This document shows positions 55,629-64,000 of a DNA stretch of 64,000 bases, piece after piece (the first letter of the stretch is position 1; every line of letters starts with the position of its first letter). Below the pieces are notes generated by a model that saw only the letters and a list, made by a program, of their open reading frames with translations, searched no databases and was not told the DNA's origin. The position numbers were made by a program, and so were the translations under genes. Origin of the DNA: Cardinium endosymbiont cBtQ1 of Bemisia tabaci. GTDB taxonomy: Bacteria > Bacteroidota > Bacteroidia > Cytophagales > Amoebophilaceae. The DNA is taken from positions 186,001 through 250,000 of the forward strand of contig NZ_CBQZ010000001.1 of assembly GCF_000689375.1 (NCBI RefSeq), written 5' to 3'.

Positions 55629-56859
55629 TGAACTCTTCAATCTCATATTGTTTAATTTTTCGATAAAGCGTTCTTTCAGAAATCCCTAAATCATCAGCTG
55701 CATTTTTACGATTTCCATGGTTTTTTTGCAGGGATCTACGAATTAAAGCCTGTTCTTGGGCTTCAATGGATAGGTTTTCTGTTTTATGGGATGCGTCTGT
55801 GCAATTTAGGCGATCTTCTTTAAAAGATTGTGCTATTTCTAATAGATGGATCTGTTTGGCTATATTTTTTGCGTCACTATGGGTGCTGAATAGGCGTGTG
55901 TCTTCTTTTATAATAGGGTGATTTATAGCACCAGACCCCATTAAATTAAATAGTAACGCTTTTAATTCTGCGATATCTCTTTTCAAATCAAATAAAATAG
56001 GATAAATATATTCTTTTTCAAGTAGCTCATTATTGTTCCATTTTTTATAAAGTACCGGTAAGGTATGGTTTTGTACTTTTGGTAAATACTTTGCCAATAC
56101 CTCTGGTGTGACCATTACTACTTCTTCAAGAAGTGCCATTTGTTCTACAATATTTTTTAATTGACGGATATTACCTGGAAATGGGTAGGTACATAAAATA
56201 TCTTTTGCTTCTGTACTGATTTCTATTGGTTTAGTGCGATACTTGATAGCAAAATCACTAGAAAATTTGTGAAACAATTGTATAATATCTGCACCTCGTT
56301 CACGGAGAGGGGGTATGGTAATGGGAACAGTATTGAGTCTGTAATACAAGTCTTCTCGAAATTTACGCTGTTGAATGGCATGGACTAAGTCTACATGGGT
56401 AGCAGCCACTACACGCACTTTGGTTTTTTGTACACTAGCGCCACCTACTTTTATATATTCTCCATATTCTAATACCCGTAAAAGTCTGGTTTGGGTCCCC
56501 AAAGGCATTTCACCTATTTCATCTAGAAAGATGGTACCCCCATTGGCTTCTTCAAAGTAGCCTTTTCGGCTTTCTAATGCACCTGTAAAGGAACCTTTTT
56601 CATGGCCAAAAAGTTCAGCGTCTATTGTGCCTTCTGGAATGGCTCCACAGTTAATAGCTATAAATTTACCATGTCGGAAGGGACTGAGTCCATGAATAAT
56701 TTTTGAAAAAGATTCTTTTCCAGTACCACTTTCACCCATAATTAAAACAGATAAGTCAGTAGAAGCTACCTGTATGGCTACCTCAACCGCTCTATTCAAC
56801 AATGGTGCATTGCCAATAATATTAAACCGTTGCTTGATGTATTGAAGATCTTCTTTCAT
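55615..56859 (-). CDS. Sigma-54-dependent transcriptional activator without receiver domain
   Basis: This AAA+ bacterial enhancer-binding protein remodels RNA polymerase with sigma-54. The 414 residues begin almost directly with the AAA+ domain: Walker A IMGESGTGKESFSKIIHG, the sigma-54 contact loop GSFTGALESRKGYFEEA, Walker B GGTIFLDEIGEM and RLNTVPITIPPLRERGADI. The C-terminus has a Fis-type helix-turn-helix (NRKNAADDLGISERTLYRKI). There is no N-terminal receiver or sensor domain, so control must come from another route. It lies 4 bases after miaB and overlaps lptE, an order known in Bacteroidota. rpoN is not in the window. Confidence 0.92.
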   Translation of the reverse strand: MKEDLQYIKQRFNIIGNAPLLNRAVEVAIQVASTDLSVLIMGESGTGKESFSKIIHGLSPFRHGKFIAINCGAIPEGTIDAELFGHEKGSFTGALESRKGYFEEANGGTIFLDEIGEMPLGTQTRLLRVLEYGEYIKVGGASVQKTKVRVVAATHVDLVHAIQQRKFREDLYYRLNTVPITIPPLRERGADIIQLFHKFSSDFAIKYRTKPIEISTEAKDILCTYPFPGNIRQLKNIVEQMALLEEVVMVTPEVLAKYLPKVQNHTLPVLYKKWNNNELLEKEYIYPILFDLKRDIAELKALLFNLMGSGAINHPIIKEDTRLFSTHSDAKNIAKQIHLLEIAQSFKEDRLNCTDASHKTENLSIEAQEQALIRRSLQKNHGNRKNAADDLGISERTLYRKIKQYEIEEFNVKP

Positions 56860-56863
56860 AATC

Positions 56864-58315
56864 TTATAGAGATACTACTGTGCCAAATAAAGTAGCTGCA
56901 TTGCAATTTGTAATCTGTACATTTACATAATTACCTATTGTATAGTTCCCTGTAGGGAAGACAACAATCTTATTTTGACTGGTTCTACCTTGCAAAAATG
57001 CTTCCGATTTCTTGGAACGTTTTTCAATCAACACTTCGTAAACTTGATCTATACTTTTTTGATTGTGCATTAAGGCCTGTGCACGTTGCTTGGCTATAAT
57101 TTCACTTAATCTACGCTTTTTGATGGTTTCTGATACATCGTCTGGGTATTTTCTAGCCGCCAATGTACCTGGACGCTGGGAATAATAAAACATAAAAGAA
57201 AAGTCATATTGAACCTCATCCATTAAAGAGAGTGTATCGTTATGTTCTTCTTCTGTTTCGGAGCAAAATCCTGCAATCATATCAGAGGAAATGGCACAAG
57301 ATGGACCTAAAATAGTTCTAATGGCCTGAATTCTTTCAAGATACCATGTTCGATCATAGGTGCGGTTCATGAGCGCTAAGATGCGGCTATTGCCACTTTG
57401 CACAGGAAGGTGAATGTGCTTACAGATATTGGGATAACGTTTCATGGTATACAACACTTCATCGCTCATATCCTTGGGATGAGAGGTAGAAAAACGTACC
57501 CTTAAGGTGGGGTCAATTTCAGCCACCATAGCTAGTAATTGGGAAAAGTGGATCACCTGATCGTTGGTTCTATTCAATAGTGGGTCAGTAGCTGATGCGA
57601 GAGATGGATGCCAGCTATAGGAGTCTACATTTTGTCCTAGAAGCGTAATCTCCTTATAGCCTATTTCAAATAATTTTTTGGCTTCTTGGACTATAGAATA
57701 GGGATCTCTACTTCTTTCGCGCCCTCGGGTAAAGGGAACAATACAAAAAGAGCACATATTGTTGCACCCTCTCATAATAGAGATAAAAGCGGTTACCCCA
57801 CTGGAGTGTAAGCGAATAGGGGCAATATCGGCATAGGTTTCTTCTTTAGATAGAAAAGTATTGACTGCTTTATACCCTTGATCTACTTGACTAATAAGTC
57901 GGGGAAGATCTCTGTAGCCATCTGGACCTACTACCAAATCAACTACTTTTTCTTCTTCTAGTAATTGCGTTTTAAGCCGTTCTGCCATACACCCTAATAT
58001 ACCTACAATAAGATCTGGTTGGTTTATTTTTTGTTGGTTAAAAAGCAATAGCCTATTGCGGATGGTTTGTTCTGCTTTATCCCGAATGGCACATGTGTTG
58101 ATCAGAATAAGGTCTGCTTCATGATGCTGATTTGTAAAAATAAAGCCTTGTTGGGCCATAATAGAAGCCACGATTTCACTATCAGAAAAGTTCATTTGAC
58201 AGCCGTAGCTTTCTATATATAGCTTTCTAGGCAACTGAGAATTGTGCGTACCAAGCGGTTTAGGTAGGCTTTTTTCAGCAGAATAATTTTTAGAGATAAA
58301 TGTGTTTTGTTCCAT
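56864..58315 (-). CDS. miaB: tRNA-2-methylthio-N6-isopentenyladenosine synthase MiaB
   Basis: MiaB is a radical-SAM methylthiotransferase acting on i6A37 of tRNAs. The 483 residues show the N-terminal cluster motif [13 protein letters not shown] with cysteines also in [10 protein letters not shown] and ILGCMAERL, the radical-SAM motif [20 protein letters not shown], and a C-terminal TRAM domain ([20 protein letters not shown]). Six cluster cysteines are present. It is the first gene of the run to secG. The gap to acs upstream on the same strand is 118 bases. Confidence 0.96.
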   Translation of the reverse strand: MEQNTFISKNYSAEKSLPKPLGTHNSQLPRKLYIESYGCQMNFSDSEIVASIMAQQGFIFTNQHHEADLILINTCAIRDKAEQTIRNRLLLFNQQKINQPDLIVGILGCMAERLKTQLLEEEKVVDLVVGPDGYRDLPRLISQVDQGYKAVNTFLSKEETYADIAPIRLHSSGVTAFISIMRGCNNMCSFCIVPFTRGRERSRDPYSIVQEAKKLFEIGYKEITLLGQNVDSYSWHPSLASATDPLLNRTNDQVIHFSQLLAMVAEIDPTLRVRFSTSHPKDMSDEVLYTMKRYPNICKHIHLPVQSGNSRILALMNRTYDRTWYLERIQAIRTILGPSCAISSDMIAGFCSETEEEHNDTLSLMDEVQYDFSFMFYYSQRPGTLAARKYPDDVSETIKKRRLSEIIAKQRAQALMHNQKSIDQVYEVLIEKRSKKSEAFLQGRTSQNKIVVFPTGNYTIGNYVNVQITNCNAATLFGTVVSL

Positions 58316-58433
58316 CTGTATAGGGTCATGTTGCTATATAATAATCTATCCAAGTCTTTTGAGTAGGATAGATGAAAATTTGCTAAAAGCTATACAAAAA
58401 TACAAAATAGATAGGATTGCCCCTATGGGGTCG

Positions 58434-60440
58434 TTACAGCGTCTTGGCCTTATGTAAAATAAGTGCGCGTATCTGATCAATAATATTGGGGTCTACTAGT
58501 GTGGAAGTATCTCCTAAATGCACTTCTTCTCGTACTATTTTTCTGAGCAGTCGACGCATTATTTTGCCAGAACCCACTTTAGGAAGTGCCGGTACAGGTT
58601 GTACCAGATCCGGAACGGCAAAGGCCCCTATTTGCTTTCGAATGATGGCTTTGATCTCAGATTCCATTACATGATTGTATAGCTGTTCCTGTTTTAAGAC
58701 AATAAAACAATGGATGGATTCACCTTTTATAGCATGAAGGGCAGAGACGGCAGCCACTTCTGCTATTGAGGGATGTTGCATCAATACAGATTCAATTTCA
58801 GCGGTTGATATCAAGTGACCGGAGCAATTCAGCATATCATCTGTTCTACCTGTTATCCAAAAATAGCCATCTGCATCACGTTCTGCACCATCGCCTGTAT
58901 AGTAATACCCATGGTATGGCTCAAAATAGGTGGCTTGAAACCGCTGATGATCCCCATCAATGGTCCGTGCCATTCCTGGCCAGGGATTTTTGATCACCAG
59001 ATGGCCTTTTCCTCTACCTATAATTTCAATACCATCTTCATCAACGATGGTGGGCACAATGCCCCAAAAAGGGAGTGTAGCAGAGCCAGGCTTCAATGGT
59101 GTAGACCCAGGAAGTGGGCAAATAATGGGTGCGCCTGTTTCTGTCTGCCAAAAGGTATCAATGATGGGACAGCGACTTGATCCCACTACTTCGTAAAACC
59201 AGCGCCAGGATGAAGGATCAATCGGTTCACCCACTGAACCCAGTATGCGCAAGGAGGCTCTATTATATTTTGTTACATATGAAACGGGCAGTTGCATAAG
59301 GGTTCGAATCGCTGTAGGAGCTGTATAAAATGTCGTTACCTTATACCGATCAATCAAATCCCAGAAGCGCCCTCCGTCTGGATAAGTTGGAATACCGTCA
59401 AATACAACAGAAGTGCTTTTACAGGCCAGTGCACCATAAACATTAAAAGTATGACCTGTAATCCAGCCTAAATCTCCAGAACAGAAAAATATATCTTCTG
59501 GATGGTAGTCAAAGGCATATTTAAATACCGTTGCAGTATATAACAGGTATCCGGCTGTTGTATGGAGTATCCCTTTTGGTTTGCCAGTGGAACCACTTGT
59601 ATAAAGTATAAATAGGGGATCTTCGCCATCCACCCATTCAGGTGTACATACTTCTGAGGCAGCAGCCATCAATTTCTCCCAAGCGCAATCTATAGCGTCA
59701 TCCCAAGGAATCTCAGGTATGTGTTGGGTAGTTTGCAAGCGATTCAACACGATACAATGGTTCAGTGGGTGAGCAGCTGCCTTACATTGTATCAATGCTT
59801 GGGTTGCAATTGATTTGAGGGCAATAAACTTTGTGCCCCGAAATGTTCCATCAGCGGTTATCAAGAGTTTTGCTTGTGCCGCTATGATTCGTTCTGCTAG
59901 TGCGTTTGCTGAGAATCCTGCAAAAACAACAACATGGACCGCACCAATCCGCGCACAACTTAACATAGCTACTATGGCCTCTATCGTATTCGGCATATAA
60001 ATGGCTACCCGGTCTCCTTTTTTTATCCCCCGATCCTTTAAAACATTGGCACATTTACAAATAGCCTTTAGCAGGGCTTGATAGGTGATTTGCTTTTGTT
60101 CACCTGGCTCATTTCCTTCCCAATAATAGGCGATCTTATCTCCATAGCCATCCTGAATGGGTTTGTCTACTAGGTTATAGCAAATGTTGGTGGTAGCACC
60201 TTCCATCCATTTTATAAAAATATTTCCCTCGTTTGGGTCAAAATTATAGTTAAGAAATGGACCCGCTGGTTTCGTTTTCCAAAAAAACGCTGTAGCTACT
60301 TTTTCCCAAAACTTCGCTGGATCCTTAACGGAGGCGTTATATATTTTTAGATATTCATCCAATGATGCAATGTAGGCTCTTCTTTGAATGGCATCAGAAG
60401 GAAGGTAGACTGCTTTTGAATCAGTTGTAGGGCTTTTCAT
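58434..60440 (-). CDS. acs: Acetyl-CoA synthetase
   Basis: This enzyme converts acetate, ATP and CoA to acetyl-CoA via acetyl-AMP. The 668-residue length matches the family (about 650). The ATP/AMP motif reads LYTSGSTGKPKGILHT, followed by WQTETGAPIICPL and TGDGAERDADGYFWITGRTDD (hinge Asp). The C-terminal catalytic Lys lies in PKVGSGKIMRRLLRKI, the site usually regulated by acetylation. No deletions are seen. In an energy parasite it may supply acetyl-CoA for fatty-acid synthesis from host acetate; this is inference. Confidence 0.96.
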   Translation of the reverse strand: MKSPTTDSKAVYLPSDAIQRRAYIASLDEYLKIYNASVKDPAKFWEKVATAFFWKTKPAGPFLNYNFDPNEGNIFIKWMEGATTNICYNLVDKPIQDGYGDKIAYYWEGNEPGEQKQITYQALLKAICKCANVLKDRGIKKGDRVAIYMPNTIEAIVAMLSCARIGAVHVVVFAGFSANALAERIIAAQAKLLITADGTFRGTKFIALKSIATQALIQCKAAAHPLNHCIVLNRLQTTQHIPEIPWDDAIDCAWEKLMAAASEVCTPEWVDGEDPLFILYTSGSTGKPKGILHTTAGYLLYTATVFKYAFDYHPEDIFFCSGDLGWITGHTFNVYGALACKSTSVVFDGIPTYPDGGRFWDLIDRYKVTTFYTAPTAIRTLMQLPVSYVTKYNRASLRILGSVGEPIDPSSWRWFYEVVGSSRCPIIDTFWQTETGAPIICPLPGSTPLKPGSATLPFWGIVPTIVDEDGIEIIGRGKGHLVIKNPWPGMARTIDGDHQRFQATYFEPYHGYYYTGDGAERDADGYFWITGRTDDMLNCSGHLISTAEIESVLMQHPSIAEVAAVSALHAIKGESIHCFIVLKQEQLYNHVMESEIKAIIRKQIGAFAVPDLVQPVPALPKVGSGKIMRRLLRKIVREEVHLGDTSTLVDPNIIDQIRALILHKAKTL

Positions 60441-60536
60441 GCTTTAAAAATTCTTCTATCCATGTGTAAAGTAGACAATCCAAATTATAGGGGCAATAGA
60501 ATGATTGATTTTTATCTTTTTCAGTCTACTATAATT

Positions 60537-63500
60537 TTAAGGAATGGCTATAGTGGCCAGTAGATTTCTTGCTGAAAGGACACTATCCAAATCTGCAGTA
60601 AGCGTCAGTATCAAGTTTTGACCCATTTTTTTTAGCTGGCAATAAGCTGGATGTTGTTGCATATAGTCCATAATATTTTCCCACATATTCAAATTCATTT
60701 TATGAAAATCAGCTCCTAAGTAGCAATATAGGCATTGGCCTTTAAATGAAATTTTTTGAAATCCAATTCGTTCTGCTTCCCATCGCAGTTGTACGGTTTC
60801 CAATAAAGTTTCTGTAGCGCTAGGTAATGGACCAAATCTATCGATTAACTCTTCTTTAAATTCAGTTAATTGATCGATGTTTTTAAGCCCATTAAGCCTG
60901 GTGTAAAGTGTGATCCGTTGCGTTGTACTAGCCACATATTCAGGTGGTAAAAGTGCTTCACAGTCTGTTTCAACGGAGCATTCGTTGTATACCCTTTTGG
61001 TTTCTTGGGGAAACAATGTTTGAAAATCAGTATGTTTTACCTCTTCTACTGTTTCTTCTAGTATTTTACAATACGTATCAAAACCAATATCTGATATAAA
61101 GCCACTTTGTGCTGCACCTAGTAGATCCCCTGCGCCACGTATGTCTAGATCCCTCATAGCCAGTTTAAAGCCATCTCCTAATGCAGAACATTCTTCTAAT
61201 GCAGCTAGTCGTAATTTTGCTTCTGGCCTAAGGGTTGTATCTTCAGGAATCAATAAATAGCAAAAAGCTTGCACATTAGAACGACCTACTCTTCCACGCA
61301 TTTGATGTAAATCAGCAAGGCCAAAAAGATGGCTATCATTGATGATAATGGTATTTACATTAGGTATATCCATTCCAGATTCTATAATATTGGTGGCTAC
61401 TAGTATGTCGTACCGGCCTACCATAAACTGTAGTATTTTTTCCTCTAGCATAGATCCGGCCATTTGACCATGGGCTATACAGATGCGTGCGGTTGGCAAT
61501 AAGTCTGATAAATTTTGTGCTATAGTCTCGATATTGCTTACCCTATTGTGTACAAAAAAAATTTGTCCTCCACGGGCCATTTCATCTTCTATGGCTGCTT
61601 GGATGATTTTAAAATCGAAGCGGTGCACCTTTGTTTGGATAGCCAGTCTATGGTTAGGAGGGGTACGCAGTATACTTAAATCTCTAGCGCCCATCAGTGA
61701 AAAATGAAGGGTGCGTGGAATAGGTGTAGCCGTTAAGGTGAGTGTGTCTACATTCAAACGAATTTTTTTCAATTTTTCTTTCGCACTTACACCAAATTTT
61801 TGTTCCTCGTCAATAATCAACAACCCTAAATCTTTAAATTGTACACTATTCGTCAGCAGTTTGTGTGTACCAATAAGAATATCCACCTTGCCAGAAGCCG
61901 TATCGGCAAGCGTTTGCTGAATTTCTTGTTTGGTTTTAAACCGGTTGATGTAGCCAACGTGAACGGGTAAATCAGCGAGTCTGTTGATAAAAGCGTTATA
62001 GTGTTGTAGTGCTAAAATAGTAGTGGGCACCAGTACAGCCACTTGCTTGCCATCTGCTGCTGCTTTAAAAGCTGCACGAATGGCTATTTCTGTTTTCCCA
62101 AATCCTACATCGCCACACACCAGTCGATCCATAGGGGTGGGGCGTTCCATGTCTTCCTTTACTGCATCAATGGCTATAGCTTGATCGGGCGTTTCTTCAT
62201 AGCAGAAAGAAGCCGCTAGTGCACCATCTAGTACACTATTTTTGCCAAAAGCAAACCCTTTCGTTTTTTTTCGTTCTGCATAGAGTGTAATGAGTTCCTT
62301 GGCAATGTCTTTGATCTGTTTTTTAACACTGTTTTTTTTACGTTGCCAGGCAGCGGTCCCTAATGTATGCATATGAGGTGTTGTGCCATCCTTGCTAGTA
62401 TATTTGCTGATCTTGTATAGTTCGTGTACGTTTACGTAGACTATATCATTGTTTTTATAAATCAGTCGGATGGCTTCTTGCTTCTGTGTATGGATGTTTA
62501 AGGCATGTAAGCCAGAAAATCGGCCAATGCCATAGTCACTATGCACCACATAATCACCAATTTCTAGTTTCCTGCATGCATCGGCTAGTAAAGCTTCTGT
62601 TGTAGCATGGGATTTGGGTGGTTGGTACCTATAGTATCTATTAAAAATTTCATGATCACTATAGCAGACTATTTTGCCTGTATGATCTATGTACCCTTCC
62701 CGTAAACTGACCAACAATGGTGTAAAAGTTGTTGTAGGAGAGGTGTCTGCTAAAATAGTTTTCAGTCGTGCAAGTTGCCCTTCAGAAGCAGCTGTAATAC
62801 ATACATGGTAGTTTTGCTGATTTCTTTTATTGAGGTCAGCTGCTAGAAGGTTAAATTTTTTTTGAAAATGAGGTTGTTTTTCAGTATTGTAGTGTAGTGT
62901 AAGATCGTTATCTCCTATAACAGATGTGACCGATCCAAATAAAATTTGATGAAAGGGTAGCATAGATGCTGTAAAACTTTCTATTGTTTCTAGACTATGG
63001 GAAGGGCCTGATGGAATATCTGGGCCAGATGGCTGTGCCAGTATTTTTGCTTTGTTTTTTAGCCAAATGGAGCTACCTGTTGGTAAACAAGCTGCAAAAG
63101 AAGTGTAGCGCAATGGTTTTTCCGTTCTCGTTTCTGGGTTGGATACAATCGTTGCCACATTGGTTTGTTTAAAAGATTTTTGGTCTTTGGGATCAAAAAT
63201 ACGGATGGTGGAAACTTGATCTCCCCATAGTTCTATTCGATAAGGGAATGATTGGTTGACCGTATATATATCAATAATGCCACCACGTATGGCAAATTGA
63301 CCTGTGTGGTATACAAAATCTACCTTTATAAATCCTTTTTGTTTAAGCATGCTTTCCAAGCTTTGCATCGACAGCGTTTGATTTACTGCTATCTTGTAAG
63401 ACATAGTGGCTACTAGAGATGGGTCTAAGATCTTTTCCAGCAGTGCGGCGATATGTGTGACGATCAATGGTGCAAATTTGCTTTCGTTTATAGCATCTAT

Positions 63501-63872
63501 GATGGCCGATCGTTTCTGTTGAATCGTTTTATACTTATCCTTATGTTCTTCTAAACTGGGTAAGCGCAGCACAGAGCAGCTGGGCAATAAGTTTTTTAAG
63601 TCTCCATACATAGCCAGTGCTTCTTCTTTATCTTCAACTACCACTAATTGTAAATGGGCAGAACTTTGGTGCAGCGCGGCAATTAATACAGCATCCAAGC
63701 TGCCTTGTATGCCATATAGATGGAGGGCTTTATCTTTTGGATCTTCTTTTAGGTAGTCTGTAAGTTTGGTAACTACTTTTTGTTTTTGGTATAGTGCTAT
63801 AAAATCGTTGATCTGCAAGATTAAAATAAAAATTAATGAATGTAAAATAGCTGTTGTATATGAGCTATTCAA
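60537..63872 (-). CDS. mfd: Transcription-repair coupling factor
   Basis: Mfd removes stalled RNA polymerase from damaged DNA and recruits the UvrABC repair proteins. The 1111 residues show the UvrB-like N-terminal part (HTGQFAIRGGIIDIYTV), the polymerase-binding domain (LEIGDYVVHSDYGIGRFSGL), the helicase with Walker A GDVGFGKTEIAIRAAFKA, DEEQ box LLIIDEEQKFGV, TLTATPIPRTLHFSLMGARD, and the motif VI region QMRGRVGRSNVQAFCYLL. A C-terminal D7-like domain closes it. The frame starts with ATG at 63872, but that gives a hydrophobic 18-residue leader unusual for Mfd. A TTG at 63818, leading into QINDFIALYQ, may be the true start. Length is normal. Confidence 0.95.
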   Translation of the reverse strand: MNSSYTTAILHSLIFILILQINDFIALYQKQKVVTKLTDYLKEDPKDKALHLYGIQGSLDAVLIAALHQSSAHLQLVVVEDKEEALAMYGDLKNLLPSCSVLRLPSLEEHKDKYKTIQQKRSAIIDAINESKFAPLIVTHIAALLEKILDPSLVATMSYKIAVNQTLSMQSLESMLKQKGFIKVDFVYHTGQFAIRGGIIDIYTVNQSFPYRIELWGDQVSTIRIFDPKDQKSFKQTNVATIVSNPETRTEKPLRYTSFAACLPTGSSIWLKNKAKILAQPSGPDIPSGPSHSLETIESFTASMLPFHQILFGSVTSVIGDNDLTLHYNTEKQPHFQKKFNLLAADLNKRNQQNYHVCITAASEGQLARLKTILADTSPTTTFTPLLVSLREGYIDHTGKIVCYSDHEIFNRYYRYQPPKSHATTEALLADACRKLEIGDYVVHSDYGIGRFSGLHALNIHTQKQEAIRLIYKNNDIVYVNVHELYKISKYTSKDGTTPHMHTLGTAAWQRKKNSVKKQIKDIAKELITLYAERKKTKGFAFGKNSVLDGALAASFCYEETPDQAIAIDAVKEDMERPTPMDRLVCGDVGFGKTEIAIRAAFKAAADGKQVAVLVPTTILALQHYNAFINRLADLPVHVGYINRFKTKQEIQQTLADTASGKVDILIGTHKLLTNSVQFKDLGLLIIDEEQKFGVSAKEKLKKIRLNVDTLTLTATPIPRTLHFSLMGARDLSILRTPPNHRLAIQTKVHRFDFKIIQAAIEDEMARGGQIFFVHNRVSNIETIAQNLSDLLPTARICIAHGQMAGSMLEEKILQFMVGRYDILVATNIIESGMDIPNVNTIIINDSHLFGLADLHQMRGRVGRSNVQAFCYLLIPEDTTLRPEAKLRLAALEECSALGDGFKLAMRDLDIRGAGDLLGAAQSGFISDIGFDTYCKILEETVEEVKHTDFQTLFPQETKRVYNECSVETDCEALLPPEYVASTTQRITLYTRLNGLKNIDQLTEFKEELIDRFGPLPSATETLLETVQLRWEAERIGFQKISFKGQCLYCYLGADFHKMNLNMWENIMDYMQQHPAYCQLKKMGQNLILTLTADLDSVLSARNLLATIAIP

Positions 63873-64000
63873 AATTTCTTAGACTGCTACGGTTGGGTTG
63901 CAAAGTAAAATATCCATGCTGTATATATGATGCCTCATGCAAATCTACAAATACTTTTTTAAATAGAGATCCCTATGAATGGCAAAGGAAGAAGTATTGA
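63873..64000. other. Right edge of the window
   Basis: About 130 bases upstream of mfd. An ATG at about 63975 (reading MNGKGRSI) could start a plus-strand gene continuing outside the window, but too little is visible to call it. Confidence 0.3.

Noticed and set aside
1-64000. CRISPR array, rRNA operon or prophage
   Set aside because: No regularly spaced repeats, no rRNA-like sequence and no phage structural genes were seen on either strand.

Overview
The window looks like part of the chromosome of an intracellular Bacteroidota symbiont, most probably in the Amoebophilaceae (Cardinium/Amoebophilus group). This is inferred from gene content, not from a database match. The DNA is AT-rich. There is an ADP/ATP translocase of the kind energy parasites use to import host ATP. 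Several gene neighbourhoods are typical of Bacteroidota: murA with a DUF4290 gene, and miaB, sigma-54 activator, lptE, TPR gene, secG in one run. The MurA active-site Cys is replaced by Asp. Most host genes lack a visible Shine-Dalgarno sequence. Mobile elements and broken genes are abundant.

Layout. 1-15600 is mostly housekeeping: partial dnaK, a membrane-anchored MutS-like ATPase, the ATP/ADP translocase, murA, a UvrD/PcrA helicase, a lipase-like lipoprotein, the CCA-adding enzyme, ruvA and yidC. 15859-18709 holds an IS982 remnant, an unknown lipoprotein and an SLC5-type symporter. 19226-27385 carries rnr, serS, rho and a PAP2/ArnT-like pair. 27401-40688 is a mobile-element-rich zone. It contains a truncated group II intron, a truncated IS5-type element, a complete IS1634 element, a frameshifted thymidylate-kinase-like gene, a very large symporter fusion gene broken by an IS5/IS427 element, ruvC with an IS5 element directly at its start codon, an IS3 remnant, a complete IS982 element and an Rpn nuclease gene with an in-frame stop. 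40835-46914 returns to core genes (trmB, map, folA, dnaN, rmlB, tRNA-Ala, tRNA-Ser) plus a second lipase-like protein. 46974-53382 has two related membrane proteins on opposite strands around a ClpP-like membrane protease and tRNA-Gln. 54006-63872 is an envelope, tRNA-modification, acetate-activation and repair block (secG, lptE, sigma-54 activator, miaB, acs, mfd).

The most unusual content is a three-member family of membrane proteins. Each joins a membrane domain to what reads as a decayed histidine-kinase ATPase domain and then to a C-terminal domain resembling the RelA/SpoT HD (ppGpp hydrolase) domain. In one member (31977-36291) the membrane part is an SLC5 sodium/solute symporter and the HD residues look intact. 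In the other two (46974-49217 and 51306-53382) the membrane part is a shorter multi-helix domain and the HD residues are replaced. Two of the three genes are broken, one by an IS and one by a 13-bp tandem duplication. An 11-bp tandem duplication breaks the thymidylate-kinase-like gene in the same way, so short duplications may be a recurrent inactivation route here. All of this comes from reading the sequence by eye; family names rest on motifs and general similarity.
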